This document shows positions 48,915-60,791 of a DNA stretch of 64,000 bases, piece after piece (positions within the stretch are counted from its first letter, which is position 1; each line of letters begins with the position of its first letter). The notes under the pieces were generated by a model. It was given only the letters and a program-made list of their open reading frames with translations. It searched no databases and was not told the DNA's origin. The DNA comes from Desmodus rotundus (taxonomy: Eukaryota; Chordata; Mammalia; Chiroptera; Phyllostomidae): positions 172,323,220 through 172,387,219 of the forward strand of contig NC_071390.1 of NCBI RefSeq assembly GCF_022682495.2, written 5' to 3'. The position numbers and the translations under genes are program-made.

Positions 48915-49076
48915 CTCCAGAATCTCATTCAACAGGACCAAAAGATCTTTAGCAAGACTGTTACTGAGTTCTAAAGAACTCAAGGCTTTTGTATAGATGC
49001 GAATTTCTGGAGAACATGGACATGTTAAGATCTCATTGCAAATTTTTATAGCCAAGTTGTCATGAACTGTTAAGGC
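48915..49076 (-). CDS. NCAPG: NCAPG exon, C-terminal helical region
   Basis: A 162-base exon (54 whole codons) between gattttctag| and ctggag|gtaaag on the - strand. It reads ALTVHDNLAIKICNEILTCP, then CSPEIRIYTKALSSLELSNS and LAKDLLVLLNEILE. It closely follows human NCAPG and belongs to the Cnd3-type C-terminal region of helical repeats. The pattern of leucines and isoleucines spaced for amphipathic helices is evident. Confidence 0.95.
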
Positions 49077-51220
49077 CTAGAAAATCAAGAGAAAAATCTT
49101 TGCAAATTGAAAATGGTATGATTAAAATATAGTTCTGCACATCTAACAAACATTTCCAACTAATTATCTTGCCATCATCCCAAATGCAAAATGTCTCAAA
49201 CAAAATTTAACATACTCCTCCCAAAATGAGCTCTTCTTAAGTTTTTGTAGTGGATGCTGTGTACAGGGCCCAGATCTGCTCCTTTTACTATACTGAAGCA
49301 TTTATCCTCCAGCTACTACGAGAGAGGGTAACCGTTCTCAGGAGTGAAACTGACAAGTTGAACAGTAGGCCCTGTCCAAGGTCAAACAACCTTCCCAAGA
49401 GGGAGTCCATATCCAATGACTGGTAGGTATATGGGTGTTAACGGCCCAGCTCTGTCTCAATTCTGGGCAACTCAAAGGACTACCGCAGCTACGGATCTTC
49501 CTGTGGGGTCACCTGGGCCTTCAGACTTCACTGCAGGTCAGCTGCTTCCTTTGCCCACCCTCTCTCCATCACTCTTCCAAGATACCGATCATGAGAGTGC
49601 TCCCCAATGAGACGATATCAATGTCATCTCTGAGATCTCGTCACCTGTGCTAGACTCTTCCTTATTGTTGGCCCTACCATCCCCCCTGCCTCTCAAAGCA
49701 CTTTCTTCCAGGCTTTCGTACCCATACTTTTTTTCTCTCTCAATTTCTACTATTCCATTCTATTTCCTATTACTCTTTTTCTACAAGCTTTTAAGTTCTA
49801 ATTGTACATTTTTAACTGTTCCCTTTATTAATATTCTCTATTCCTCACAGCAATTCAGCTCAATAACGATATTGACCACCAAATTAATGTGTTTAGTAAG
49901 TAACTCTCATCCCCTTAACCCTTTCATTATACGCTTTGCAGTGAGTATAAGGCCAGCTCCAAATTCCCTACCCTAATGTTCTAACAGGCCCCACTCAAGA
50001 TTCTTAGCCGGAAAGATACTTCCCATAGTCCACAAACATGCACAACCAGCTACACTAATCCCCCTTACTAAAAGTCTTTTTTCTTTCTACCCAAGCCACT
50101 CTCCAAATCCCAGCAGGGCCTAACTGAATGTTACTCAGTAAGTACAAAACTAGTAATACTGTACTCCTCACCCCTACCACACAAACCCTGCCCTTTTCTC
50201 AAGCCCTCAAGCGCTTAGTAACTAACTATATCACTGACATTTACTATATTTTGCCTAATATGTTTTATAGTCTTCCCAATAATGTGTAATGTAGCAACTT
50301 GAGTGAAGTATACCATCATTAAATATCAAGTAAAACAGGAAATCAATACAGTCGACTATTGAACAACACGGGGAGGGGGGCGGTTAGGGTTGATCCCCAG
50401 CACAGTCAAATATCTGCATAATTTTTGATTCCCCAATAACTTAAGAGTTACCTCTCAGTTGCTGCGGGGGGAGTTGTTCCAGGACCCCCCTGCAAATCAA
50501 AACCCACAGGTGCACAAGTCCCTTACATAAAATGGCACCGAACAATGCAGAGTCAGCCCCTACATCCGCGAATTCCAATCCAAGGATCCAAAGTAATATT
50601 TTCAATCCGTGGTCAGTTAAAACCATGGTTGCAACCTCAGGCTATGGAGAGCTGACTGACTATAAACTTACTGGAAATAATCTGTGTGTAAGTGGACCCA
50701 TGCAGTCCGCACCCATGTCGTTGCAGGATCAACTATATTTCAATTTAATCAGCTGACATCTAAAATTAGTAACATTTATTTTCAATATGCTGACAAGTTT
50801 GATCAAATAATATTAATGAATTAAAAACCCAGACTAAATTTAATTTGTGGGACAGTTTTAGGTTAACTTATCTTCTGAGTTAAAAGCAAATAAGCTTGAG
50901 GCAAATTTCATTCTTTGATTCTCCTTCTTCCTATCAGAAACAGGGTAAGGCAACATTAGGAGAGAGTGAGGGTGGTTAATTTTGGTAACTTTTCCGTAGC
51001 AAATATGTTAGCATTGATTACTGCTATCTACACATTTCCCAAAGTATCTTTTCTTTTTTCTCACTTTGTGTTGTGCACTACCACATACACCATAAATCTC
51101 AAGATCAAAATGTAGCTTCTACTTCAAGAAATCTGAGGGATTATTTGACAAAACAAAACAAACAGTGATCTGCACCCTAAGTCACTGTCCTTGCCATCCA
51201 TAAGCTAACGTACCACCCAC
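49077..51220 (-). other. NCAPG: NCAPG intron
   Basis: A 2.1-kb intron. An MIR-like scrap lies at about 49240-49420 ('ctgtccaaggtcaaacaac'). The stretch 49480-50260 is pyrimidine-rich and probably an old repeat, but I cannot name it. A Tigger/MER2-like element is listed separately. Confidence 0.7.
50349..50734. mobile_element. Tigger/MER2-like DNA transposon flanked by TA
   Basis: The left end CAGTCGACTATTGAACAACA and the right end (ttgcaggatcaacta) resemble the inverted termini of mammalian pogo-type elements, 'CAGTTGACCCTTGAACAAC'. Subterminal words 'aagtggacccatgcag' and their counterpart support this. TA dinucleotides lie directly outside both ends (50347-50348 and 50735-50736), the expected target duplication. 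It has no coding capacity. Confidence 0.7.
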
Positions 51221-51395
51221 CTGATACTCTTGGGAATTCTTGGCCTGAGGATTTAATCCACTTGGTCTTGTCAAATCCACAAGTAACTCAGTAACATTAG
51301 TGATATCTATTTCAGCTAAAGGAGAAGACGCAGGGGCTCTGGCCAGTGTTTGCAGAGTTGGAAAAAAGGCTTCTTCAAAACATTCTTGATTAGTC
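51221..51395 (-). CDS. NCAPG: NCAPG exon, Cnd3 region
   Basis: A 175-base exon between tttcaatag| and gtatcag|gtgggt on the - strand. It finishes the split arginine and encodes TNQECFEEAFFPTLQTLARA, PASSPLAEIDITNVTELLVD, and LTRPSGLNPQAKNSQEYQ. It is nearly identical to human NCAPG as remembered, and lies in the Cnd3/HEAT region that packs against the other condensin subunits. The LTRPSGLNPQ segment is distinctive for CAP-G. Confidence 0.95.
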
Positions 51396-51669
51396 CTATT
51401 GAAAAACAATTTGAAAGTACACTGGCAAAGAAAAAGCTTATAATTCTTAAAAATATGTATAAAATTCACCCCATCCAGACATAGTACGTTTTCGTCAAGG
51501 AAAGGGCCAAATAACTCAGGTAGATAAAAATCTATGTAAGTTCTCATTTCATCACTTACCAGTGAAGGAAAAGAATAAACAACAAAATGATACTACAGAT
51601 ATGACTCTTGGAGAGTGTGACTTTAACTTCAGGTAAGATTTTGACTTATTGATTTGACCAAATAAATAC
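51396..51669 (-). other. NCAPG: NCAPG short intron
   Basis: A 274-base intron with donor gtattt and acceptor ttcaatag on the - strand. Confidence 0.9.
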
Positions 51670-51851
51670 CTGCTGGCATAAGCGAACATGGGGAAGAACA
51701 CGCCCAGGCAGTGCCGAAGCCGCACATCCTCTTCGGTCACAGGGTTGTACCACAACAAGATGAGACGAGAGAGGACCCTGCTGCTGACCAAAAGCCCGGA
51801 GAACATCAGCTTGGCTAGTCCTTCCGCAGCTCCGGTCCTGAGTTCAGACAC
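51670..51851 (-). CDS. NCAPG: NCAPG exon, Cnd3 region
   Basis: A 182-base exon between gttactag| and cagcag|gtattt on the - strand. It reads VSELRTGAAEGLAKLMFSGL, LVSSRVLSRLILLWYNPVTE and EDVRLRHCLGVFFPMFAYAS plus two bases of arginine. The first codon is GTG in the middle of the protein, not a start. The ELRTGAAEGLAKL segment is a typical HEAT-like helix of the CAP-G family and WYNPVTEED is highly conserved. Confidence 0.96.
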
Positions 51852-52299
51852 CTAGTAACAATGGCTTTCATTAAAAGAAATTTTTATTTGTATTTCCTTT
51901 TTAAGCCTCAAAATGTAGCTTGTCCTACAATATTTTTATATTAACTGTCCAAAAATCATTCGCGTTATTATGAACTGCTAAAGGCACATGAGATTCTGTT
52001 TCCTCTTTTAGGCTCTGCCTATGTGACAAATTAGTAGTCTAGCTATTAAAACTTCCATTCCCTTAAATTTTAGAAGAACCAAAAGGCCCTTTAAATGTTG
52101 TCAAACCAAAAATCAGTAAGTATTAAATGCTTATCATAATGCTAAAATAGGAAAGAAACAAAAACCCTTAGTAAAAGTCTCCACCATCAAAGGAAGACCC
52201 CTACTGAAGGGAGTGGGGATAAATGGGTGTTACCCACTTTATCCCCATTTTACAGATGAGGACACAGACTAACAACTCAAAAGTTTAAAAGCCAATCTC

Positions 52300-55200
52300 T
52301 CTCTTCTGATTGGAGAGTTTACTTAGAGAAATCACTGATATGAACAAACACTGACTGAATTGCAGGGAGAAACAGACAGTTCTACAACTGTAACTGAAGA
52401 CTTCAATGCTCCACTTAATGTAATGGACAGAACTGGGCACGTGGTAACGAAATAGAGAATTTAACACTATAAACCAACAAGACCTACCAAACACAAAGAC
52501 ACTCCACCCAACAATAGCAGAATACACATTCTTCTCAAGTACACATGGAACAGTCAAGGATAAACCCTATGTAACCCGAACAAGTCTCAGTAAATTTATA
52601 AAGAATGAAATAATCTTCAATCACAATGGAATACAACTGGAAAGCAGTAAGAGAACTGTAAAATTCACAAATATGTGTAAATAATACAGTCTTACACACT
52701 AACAGGTCAAAGAAATCAAAAAGGAAGTTAGAGCGTACTTAGAGATAAATGACAATAAAAACACAAGCTAAAACTTACTGGGTATAGCAACAGCAGTGAC
52801 CCAAGGGATATATAAAGCAATAAATGCCTACATTAAAAAAAAATGAATCAACACCCTAACTTTACACCTTAAGGAACTAAAAAAAAAAAAGCAAACTAAA
52901 CCAAAAGAAGGAGGAAAGGAGAAAGAAATTAATGATTACAAAACAAGTAAACAAAATAAATATAGGGAAATTATAAAGAAAAATCAATGAAAACAAGAGT
53001 TAGTTCTTTGAAGAGATGAACACAATGAACAAACCTTCAGCTAAACTGACAAAACAGAGAAGATGCAAATAAATAAAGCCAGAAAGGAAAGTGGGGACAT
53101 TACAACTGGCCTTAAAGAAATGAAAAGATTGTAAGAGAATACTGTGAACAACTAAACACCAACAAATTAGATGATCAAGATGAGATGGACTATTTCCTCA
53201 GAACACAAAAATTACCAAACTATTTAAGAATAAATATAAAATCTGAACAAACCTGTAACAGTAAACATATTGAATAAGTAATCAGAAGTGTCCCAAAAAT
53301 TAAAATCCAACACCAGATGTATTCACTGGCAAATCTAACAAATATTTAAAGAAGAATTAACCAATCTTTCTCAATCTTCCAATAAAAAGAAAGAGGAAAC
53401 AATTTCTGACTCAGTTCATCAGTACTTCCCTGATACCAAAGCCAACCAAAGGCAACGCTATAAACCAACCTCTCTTATGAACACAATGTAACAATCTTCA
53501 ACAAAATACTATCAAACTGAATCCAACAATGTATGAAAGAGATTACAGACCATAACCAAATGGGATTTATCCCTAGAATGTAAGGGCAGTTCAACATAAG
53601 AAAACCAAGCAATGTAATGTATCACATATCAATAAAGCAAAGAAATAAAACATATAATCATTTCAATTGATGTAGAAAAAGCATTTTACAAAATTAAACA
53701 TGCTTTCATGATTTAAAAAAATACTCTGAGAAGAATAGAGTGAACTTCATCAAATTGATGAATGACATTTTTGTATACTCCACATCATACTCAATGGTTA
53801 AAGACTACGAATTTTCCCCTAGGATAAGAAATAAGACAAGGGTGCCTGCCTAACCACCACTGTGCAACACTGTACTGGAAGTTTCAGCTACAGCAATTAG
53901 GCAAGAAAAAGAAATAAAATACATCCAAATTGGAAAGATGGAATTAGAACTGTGTCTCATCACAGAGAACAAGATCCTATATAGGGAAAGTCCTAAAGAA
54001 TCCACACACACACACACAAAAAGCTACAGGAGCTAATAAATGAATACAGCAAAGTTGTATACAAAATCAAATAAACACATCAAAGTTGAATTTCTATTCA
54101 ACTTCAACAAAGAATCCAAAAAGAATTTTAAGAAAACAATTCCTTTTATAATAGCATCCAAAAATAAAATGCAGAGGACTAAATTTAACCAAAGAAGTAA
54201 CAGACTTGTACCCTGAAGTATATAAAACATTCCTGACAGAAATTAAAGATGACCAAAAAAAATGGTAAGATGTCAAGCTCCTGGGTGAGAAAACTTAACA
54301 TCATTCAAATGGCAATACTACCCAGTGTGATCTACACATTCAACACAATTCCCATCAAAATTCCAATGGACTTTTTAACAGAAATGGAAAAGCCAATCCT
54401 CAAATACATACAGAGTTACAGGGGACCCAAACAGCCGAAACAATGCTGAATGTGAAGAACAAAATTGGAGAACTCAACTCCCCAGTTTCAAAGCTTACTA
54501 TGAAGTTCATCAAAACAGTCTGGTACTGGCATGAACATAAAGAACAGAACTGAGGGTCTAGAAATACACTCACACATACATGCTCAACTGACTCTCAGCA
54601 GTGGTGCTGAGTGAGGCAACTGCATGTCCACAGGCGAAACAGTGAATGTGAAGCTCCACCTCACACCGTACGCAAATATTAACTCACACTGGATCACAGC
54701 TTAAATATAAAAGCTAAAGGAGTAAAACTCTCAGGATAAAACACAGGAATAAACCCTCATATTTCGGATTTGGCGATAGATTCATAGATGTGACACCAAA
54801 AGCACCAGACGTGACGCTACAAAAGGAAAACAGTCTTCACCAAAACTTTTAAAATTTTACATACCTAAGGATGTTAATAAAAAAATAAAAAGACAACCTA
54901 TAAGAGAAAATATTTACTATCATATTTATCTGATAAGGATCTACTACCCAGTATCCATAAAGAACTCCAAAAGGACAACCTAACTTAAAAACAGGCAAAG
55001 GACTTGAACAGACATTTCTCCAAACAAGATACATAAATAACCAACAAGATACAATAAATAAAGATATTATTAGTCATGAGGAAAATGCAATTCAAAACCA
55101 CAATGAGGTACCACTTTAGTCAAATGGCTAAAGCTTTTTTAAATGGAAAATAATGTGTTGATAAGGATGTGGAAAAACTGGAGCACATGTACATTGTTGG

Positions 55201-55588
55201 TGGAAATGTAAAATCGTTCAGCTGCTGTGGAAACAGTTCTGCAGATCCTCAACGACTTAAAGAAAGAAATCATAGAAAACCATAAAACTTCTAGAAGAAA
55301 ACAGGGGATACACTTCTTGACATAGGTCTTCATGAAGATTTCTTGATTTGACCCCAAAAGCAAAAAAAAAAAACCAAATGTAAAACAAGTGGGACTATAT
55401 CCAACCAAAAAGCTTCTGCACAGCAAAGGAAACCATCAACAAAATGAAAAGACAACCTAAGAAATGAGGGAAAACATTTGCAAATTACATATCCAATATA
55501 AGGTTAATATCCAAAATATATAAAGAACTCATGGAACTTGATAGCAAAACAAACAAACAAAAAAATCCAATTGAAAAAATTGGCAGCA
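52300..55588 (+). mobile_element. Decayed LINE-1, ORF2 and 3' part
   Basis: The + strand carries the ORF2 order of words: 'caatgctccacttaatgtaatg' (about 52405), 'attcaacataagaaaacc', 'atggcaatactacccagtgt', 'acaattcccatcaaaattcc' and 'ctggtactggcatgaac', followed by 'aagggaaaa..gcaaaggacttgaacagac'-type 3' sequence. Frameshifts and stops leave no frame longer than 95 codons. It is antisense to NCAPG. Two overlapping 3' regions (about 54690-55250 and 55260-55588) suggest a rearrangement or two insertions. Confidence 0.8.
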
Positions 55589-55757
55589 GGCCCTGGCTAG
55601 GTGGCTCGATTGGTTAGAGCATGGTCTGGACACACCAAAGGCTGTAGGTTTCACCCCCCACCGGACACATACAAAAACTACCAATGTATGCACGAGTAAG
55701 TGGAACAACAAATCGCTCGCTCGCTCTCTCTCTCAAGTCAATAAATAAAAAAATGTT
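55589..55757 (+). repeat. Ves-type bat SINE inside LINE-1
   Basis: The head 'ccctggctaggtggctcgat' and 'ggttagagcatggtctgg' form a tRNA-like A-box side; the sequence then goes through 'aggtttcaccccccac' to (TCGC/TC)n and an 'aataaataaaaaaatg' tail. It splits one LINE-1 3' region, so it is younger than that LINE. A clear target duplication is not seen. Confidence 0.85.
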
Positions 55758-57200
55758 TTAAAGGGGCAATGAAACTGAATAGACATTTTTTCGAAGACAC
55801 ACAAATAGCCAACATGTACATGAAAAGATGCTCGGCATCAGAAATCATCAGGGAAATATAAATCAAAAACACAGAGATATTCCCTCATACCTGTGAGAAT
55901 GGCTATCATCAAAAAGAAAAATTAACAGGTGTTGGTGAGGTTACGAAGAACAAGGAACCCTTTTGCATTATCAGGGAGAAGGTAAATTGGTACAGCCACT
56001 GTTGAAAATAGTATAGAGGTTCCTCAAAAAATTAAAAATAAAATTGCCATATGATCCAGCAATACCACTTCCGGGTATATATCCAAAGGAAATAAAAATA
56101 GGATCTCTAAGAGATATCCACACTTCCATGTTCATTGCAACAGTATTTACAATAGCCAAGCTAGGGAAACAACCTATGGGCCCATCGATGGGCAAGTGAA
56201 TAAAGACGTGGGGGGAGTGTGTACAGGTATGTATGTATATATCTAAATGTGTAACAAAATGTTGCCCAGCCATAAAAAAAGGTAATCTTGCCATTTGCAA
56301 CAACATAGAAAGACTCAAAGGACATTGTGTTAAGTGAAATAGCCAGATGAAGACAGCCAAATACTGTAGTGTCATTTATATGTGGCACCTTAATAAATAA
56401 ATAAAGAGTCAAACTCAGAAACAGCGTAGAAGAATGGTCATCAGGGCCTGGAAGGTGAGGGAATTATGGAGAGGTTGGTAAAGGTATACAGACTTTCAGC
56501 CATAAGATGAGTAAGTTCTGTTACACCGTAAGAAAAATGAGTAAGTTCTGGATACCTAATGCAAAACATGGTGACTATAGTCAGTAACACTGTATTGTGT
56601 AACTGAAATTGGCTAAGAGAGTAGAACTTAAATTTTCTCATTAAAAAATAAGGCATTAGGCATGTTAATTAACTAGATTACGGGGAATCCTAAGAAGAAG
56701 AAAAAAAAATTCCCATAAGACCCAGTGATCCCCTTCCTAAAAATACACCCAAAAGAATGGGTACTCAAATCCAGGATCCTAGCAGCACCATCTAGTCAGA
56801 GTAAGCAAAAGGTAGAAACAGCCCAAAACCCTTCATGGGTGAAGGGCTGGATACACTGTGGTGTTAGATGGAATACTGCGCTGCTACGAGCAGGAACGAA
56901 GTCCTGATACAAGCTACAACAGGGATGGCCCTCGAGGGCGAGCTAAGGGAAGAAAGACACAAAGTCACACGCTGCACAATTCCATTTACATGAAATAGCC
57001 AGAACAGTTATATCTGCATACGAAATGCAGACTGGCGGTCATCTAGGTCTGGCAGGAGGAGAAACAGAGAGCAACTGCTTAATGGGTTAACTTTCCTTTT
57101 GGTATAATGAAAATGTTTTTAAAAATCAGAGGCGGTGCTTGTACTACATTGTGAATGTACTAAATTCCAATACATTGTTCACTTTACAACTGTTAGTTCA
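55758..57200 (+). mobile_element. LINE-1 3' regions, decayed
   Basis: The piece 55758-56640 continues the split LINE ('aatagacattttttcgaagac', 'catatgatccagcaataccac', 'ttcattgcaacagtatttac', 'catttgcaacaacatagaaa'). A second 3' piece at about 56690-57190 repeats the same topics ('aaaatacacccaaaagaatg', 'attccatttacatgaaatagc'). Neither codes for protein. Confidence 0.75.
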
Positions 57201-57662
57201 CGTTATGTCATTTTACCTGTTAAAAAAAAGCAATATAAAAATTTTTAATTTAATGTTTATGTATGTTACAGTATCTTCAGAAAAGAGATGCCATCCCATT
57301 CCCTATCTTAGGACTTCCAGCCACCCAATGTAAAATTATTTGATTTCTTAAGACTTGTGGGGGGAAAATATTTTAAGTCATAAATCACAAAGACAGAAAA
57401 TGATAATGAAGATGAAAAATGATAGCAACCCTTTCCAATAGTCATCTCATTTTTGTTTACACTTCAATTCTCTGAAATGCAATTTGATAGGGAGAAATTA
57501 GGTATACTGAAAGTGAAAGTGGAATTTAATTAGGATATTGAAAAGGTAAAATTTTAAAATGTTGGCCAAGTTTAAACTCGAGCCTAAAAATGAAATATAA
57601 GAATGTAAACGTACACGCTGAACATGCGATTTCAGAGTAACAGGGCTGAGACCATTTCTTAC

Positions 57663-57890
57663 CTCGCTGTCTAAGAAATCGGAAAGCAGTTTCAGAACGC
57701 TCTTGGCTGTAGCAGTCACTTCTTCAGCCGCTTTTGACTCTGGCTCGTCGCCAGTGCTTATTTCTGCACCTTCACCTTCAGTGGCTTTGGCTTTTTTAGT
57801 TGTAAACGGTTCAATCCCAAATGTCACCAGCTGGTCAAAGATTGCCTTTAACGCACTTACTTTGAGCGCCACATCATCGATCTGCAAGAC
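57663..57890 (-). CDS. NCAPG: NCAPG exon, Cnd3 region with acidic loop
   Basis: A 228-base exon (76 codons) between aattcag| and gcgag|gtaaga on the - strand. It begins VLQIDDVALKVSALKAIFDQ, LVTFGIEPFTTKKAKATEGE, then GAEISTGDEPESKAAEEVTA, and ends TAKSVLKLLSDFLDSE. The flanks are conserved with human NCAPG, while the acidic, low-complexity middle is diverged and probably an exposed loop in the HEAT array, with potential acidic phosphosites (STGDEPES). Confidence 0.96.
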
Positions 57891-58180
57891 CTGAATTGAA
57901 ACACCCCAACAAAAGAGGGACATTCAGTAAGCTTTCATTATTGTGCTGCATGAAATTACTGTCTTAGTCTAATTTCGTAACAGTGTCAAGCCTACATAAA
58001 ATAACATTTTTTAAAATAATTAAAATTTCCATTTTTTTGTTATTATTTATGTTTGTTTATACTGTAACATTTAGAGTTATATTTCCTTAGGGAAAAGTTC
58101 ATCTTCAGTCAAAAAGTAGTCTGAAACCAGTCTCAGGCTGAAGTATTATATGTTCCTTTTATTTAAAAGAAGTAAACATG

Positions 58181-58370
58181 GTCTACGGCCATAGCACACT
58201 GAGCATGCCCGATCTTGTCTAACGAAGTGAATATGGGTGGACACTCTGCCCCTGGGAGCAGCCGCCTTGCCCGGGCATATTCTGTTTGGCTCGAATAAAG
58301 TCATAAACATTTTCTACAAAATAAATGATAATAAATAAATAAATACACAAATAAATATAAAAAATCAAAA
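58181..58370 (+). repeat. 5S rRNA-derived SINE-like element
   Basis: 'gtctacggccatagcacact' followed by 'gagcatgcccgatcttgtct' matches the first 42 bases of 5S rRNA with about seven differences. Weaker similarity continues through 'gaag..aa..gggt' and 'gggag..ccgcct..cgggc' to about 58277. A unique segment with 'ggctcgaataaagtc' and an (AAT)n-rich tail follow. Imperfect flanks agtaaacatg (58171-58180) and agtaaatacg (58371-58380) look like a target duplication. It resembles the 5S-derived SINE type described in fruit bats, but a simple 5S retropseudogene is possible. It is not a working 5S gene. Confidence 0.65.
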
Positions 58371-58979
58371 AGTAAATACGTTCGACTATGATTTTATTGT
58401 TTATTTTTTTAACATTTAGAAAACCTGGTCAATTATACTGAAGTTATTTTTGAGCTATCCATCAAGACAAAAAATTATTCTAACCAATAAAAAGCATTAA
58501 TTAGAAAATACTCTTCTAGGTTATCAAGTTTCATTAAAGATAAATTTCTCTCTTATTAGCTCAATATTCAGATTTCAGTGACTGTGAATTCAGCTTTCAA
58601 TGAACTGGACTCCTTTATAAAAGGGGATGAACCAGAAGGCCCAGCAATTTGTCTGAGTCTACCCTGATATAAAAAACCGAATTCCTACACACCAAATTCA
58701 AAACCGTGAAAAAATAGAGCTGATTATTTCTATTATAAAGAGATGTACTATATTCTTTAAAGCTCTTAAGTTTTGGTGAGTGATAAACTACTTGGCTATA
58801 CAGTTTCACGTTTAGAATGAATAAAATTTCACACATAACTCTTTTTACTTCATTTGAATCTATCATTCACAACATAACATTTTTACTTCAAAAAATTTAC
58901 ATACTTATTTTATTCAGGCAAATATTAATAGCGAGTCCCTGAAAAAAAGTACGTTTAGAGGTAAAAGTTGTTTAAACTT

Positions 58980-59018
58980 AAAAAAAAAAAAAGAAGAAGA
59001 AGAAGAAGAAAAAAGGGT
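58980..59018. repeat. Poly-A / (GAA)n microsatellite
   Basis: An A-run is followed by about six GAA units and more A. It may be the tail of an unrecognised retroelement. Confidence 0.9.
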
Positions 59019-59639
59019 AAACGTTAACTCGATGACAAGGGGACTCTTGACTAGCCCGATATTAAAGGGGGTAAAACTGCGGAAGGGTGTTGATAAGAAG
59101 CCATCATTTGTCTCTCACATCAGCTTGCTCTGCTCAGTCCCTCCCCTACAGAAAAGCACACGGGAGCAAGCAGTGTCAAGGCCCCTGCTGCTCTGTCTCT
59201 CAGGCGGGGTGACGTAGAGTTAAGTCACTCCAACGTCCTCCACAACACTCTTGCGCACTAACTTCACACTGCATTCTTCTGTCCGAAATGACCAAACCAC
59301 GTATTATTACTGATATTATGTCAGCCGAAATTAAAAGGATCAAAATTCGCATTTCCTCTTTAAAGGTCAAGTGAACTGAGATATCTTTTGAAAGACTTCT
59401 ATCATATTTCTTGTGTTTTATGTAACTGTCTACCTCCAATCTCCTCTGTCAGAGTTCCAAACTGACTACAAAAACTCAGTGTTTCAGCAGCATTCATAAT
59501 GGTATACAGGGCATCTTAATGAATGTTTTACCTCATTTTTAGAGCCAAAAGGAACTACCTAACAGGTTAGACAGAAACAAACATTTCACTATCAAATGTT
59601 CTAGTACGATTTTTCTTCCACCTAAAAAAAATACAAATA

Positions 59640-60205
59640 AAAAAGGCAACCTCTCTTCTGGGTACCCACCCGAAAAATGTGAAAACATTTATCTCTAAAC
59701 ATATATGCACTCCTTTGTTCATTGCAGCACTGTCCACAGTGGCCAAGACATGGAAAAAACCTGTGTCCTTCAGTAGAGGCCTGAATAAAGACGGTGTGGT
59801 ACACAGATACAGTATCTACTCAGCCGTAAGAACAGATGAAATATGGCCATTTGCAGCAGCATGGACGGATCTTGAGAATATCATGCTTAAGCGAAGTCAG
59901 AAAGAAAAAGTCAAGAACGGTAGGACTTCACTCATATGTGGGATACAAAACTGAAAGCAACACATGAACAAGAACAGCAAACAAACAAACAATCATGGAC
60001 ACAATGGTGATCAGGGTTTGCACAGGGGAGAAGGTGGAGGGGCAGTAAAGGGGGCAAGGGGTCAAGTGTACGCTGAGGGAAGATTTGACTTTGGGTGGTG
60101 GGCACACAATGCAACATACAGATGTCATCTCAGAACTGTACGTTTGAAACCTGTATAATTTCATTAACCAATGTCACCTCAATAAATTTAATTTTTTTTT
60201 AATCT
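59640..60205 (+). mobile_element. LINE-1 3' end with A-rich tail
   Basis: 'ttcattgcagcactgtccac', 'ggcctgaataaagacggtg', 'atttgcagcagcatggacgg' and 'cactcatatgtgggatac' give the order of an L1 3' end, closing with 'gtacgtttgaaacctgtata' and 'aataaatttaattttttttt'. It is better preserved than the LINE at 52-57 kb and therefore probably younger. The (AAAAG)n at 60209-60227 adjoins its tail. Confidence 0.8.
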
Positions 60206-60575
60206 GAAAAAGAAAAGAAAAGAAAAGTAATGACCAGGGTCACTCTAGCACTTTAAGATCCCAAACTAGAAAGCCAGGAAACTGCAGTAGAAATTTCCTG
60301 TTCTAATTTCTTGGCAAAACCTCTTTGAAAATGTAGGATTTTACTTCCTAGGCACCTAAAAGCCAATACATTTGACAATAATAAACAAGACTCCATTAAG
60401 AATTACTAGCAGGGCCACTGATACCCATTGTACTACACATTGTTTATTTTTCACTGTGCTTCCTCTTCTAAAATGTAAGTTCCTGTCTTATTTTTTTCTA
60501 AAACTAAATAATGCTGAGCATATAATATGCACTCAGTAAGTATTCACTGTATGATTAATTTTAAAGATACCTTAA

Positions 60576-60791
60576 ATAGTCCTGGCTGGTGTGGCTCTGC
60601 GGACTGAGTGCCAGCCTGCAAACTAAAAGGTTGCTGGTTTGATTCCCTGCCAGGGCACCTGCCTGGGTTGTGGGCCAGGTTCCTAGTGGAGGGCACACAA
60701 GTGGCAGCCACACACTGATGTTTCCCTCCCTCTCTTTCTCCCTCCCTTCTCCTCTCTCTAAAAATAAATAAATAAAATCTTTAAAAAAAAG
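60576..60791 (+). repeat. Ves-type bat SINE with 19-bp target duplication
   Basis: The head 'cctggctggtgtggctctg' and 'ggttgctggtttgattccc' form A- and B-box-like parts of a tRNA-derived SINE; a CT-rich region and an 'aaataaataaataaaatc' tail follow. AATTTTAAAGATACCTTAA (60557-60575) and the copy with two changes at 60792-60810 are the target duplication. This is the best-preserved member in the window. Confidence 0.92.

Larger units (their letters stand above)
51852..57662 (-). other. NCAPG: NCAPG intron filled with LINE-1 sequence
   Basis: This 5.8-kb intron has donor gtaaga and acceptor gttactag on the - strand. A MIR scrap lies at about 52225-52290. From about 52.3 to 57.2 kb it is almost entirely old LINE-1 sequence on the + strand, with one Ves SINE inside (separate entries). 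Confidence 0.8.

Noticed and set aside
51552..51851. Start codon at 51851 on the - strand
   Set aside because: The codon is GTG at the beginning of an internal NCAPG exon after an AG acceptor, not a translation start.
54249..54449. Reverse transcriptase-like coding gene
   Set aside because: The translation recalls LINE-1 ORF2 but covers a short stretch between stops in a decayed element.
58181..58285. Functional 5S rRNA gene
   Set aside because: The internal control regions are changed or shortened and the element has a retroposon tail.
60576..60660. tRNA gene
   Set aside because: A- and B-box-like words belong to a SINE head; no full cloverleaf is formed and a SINE body and tail follow.
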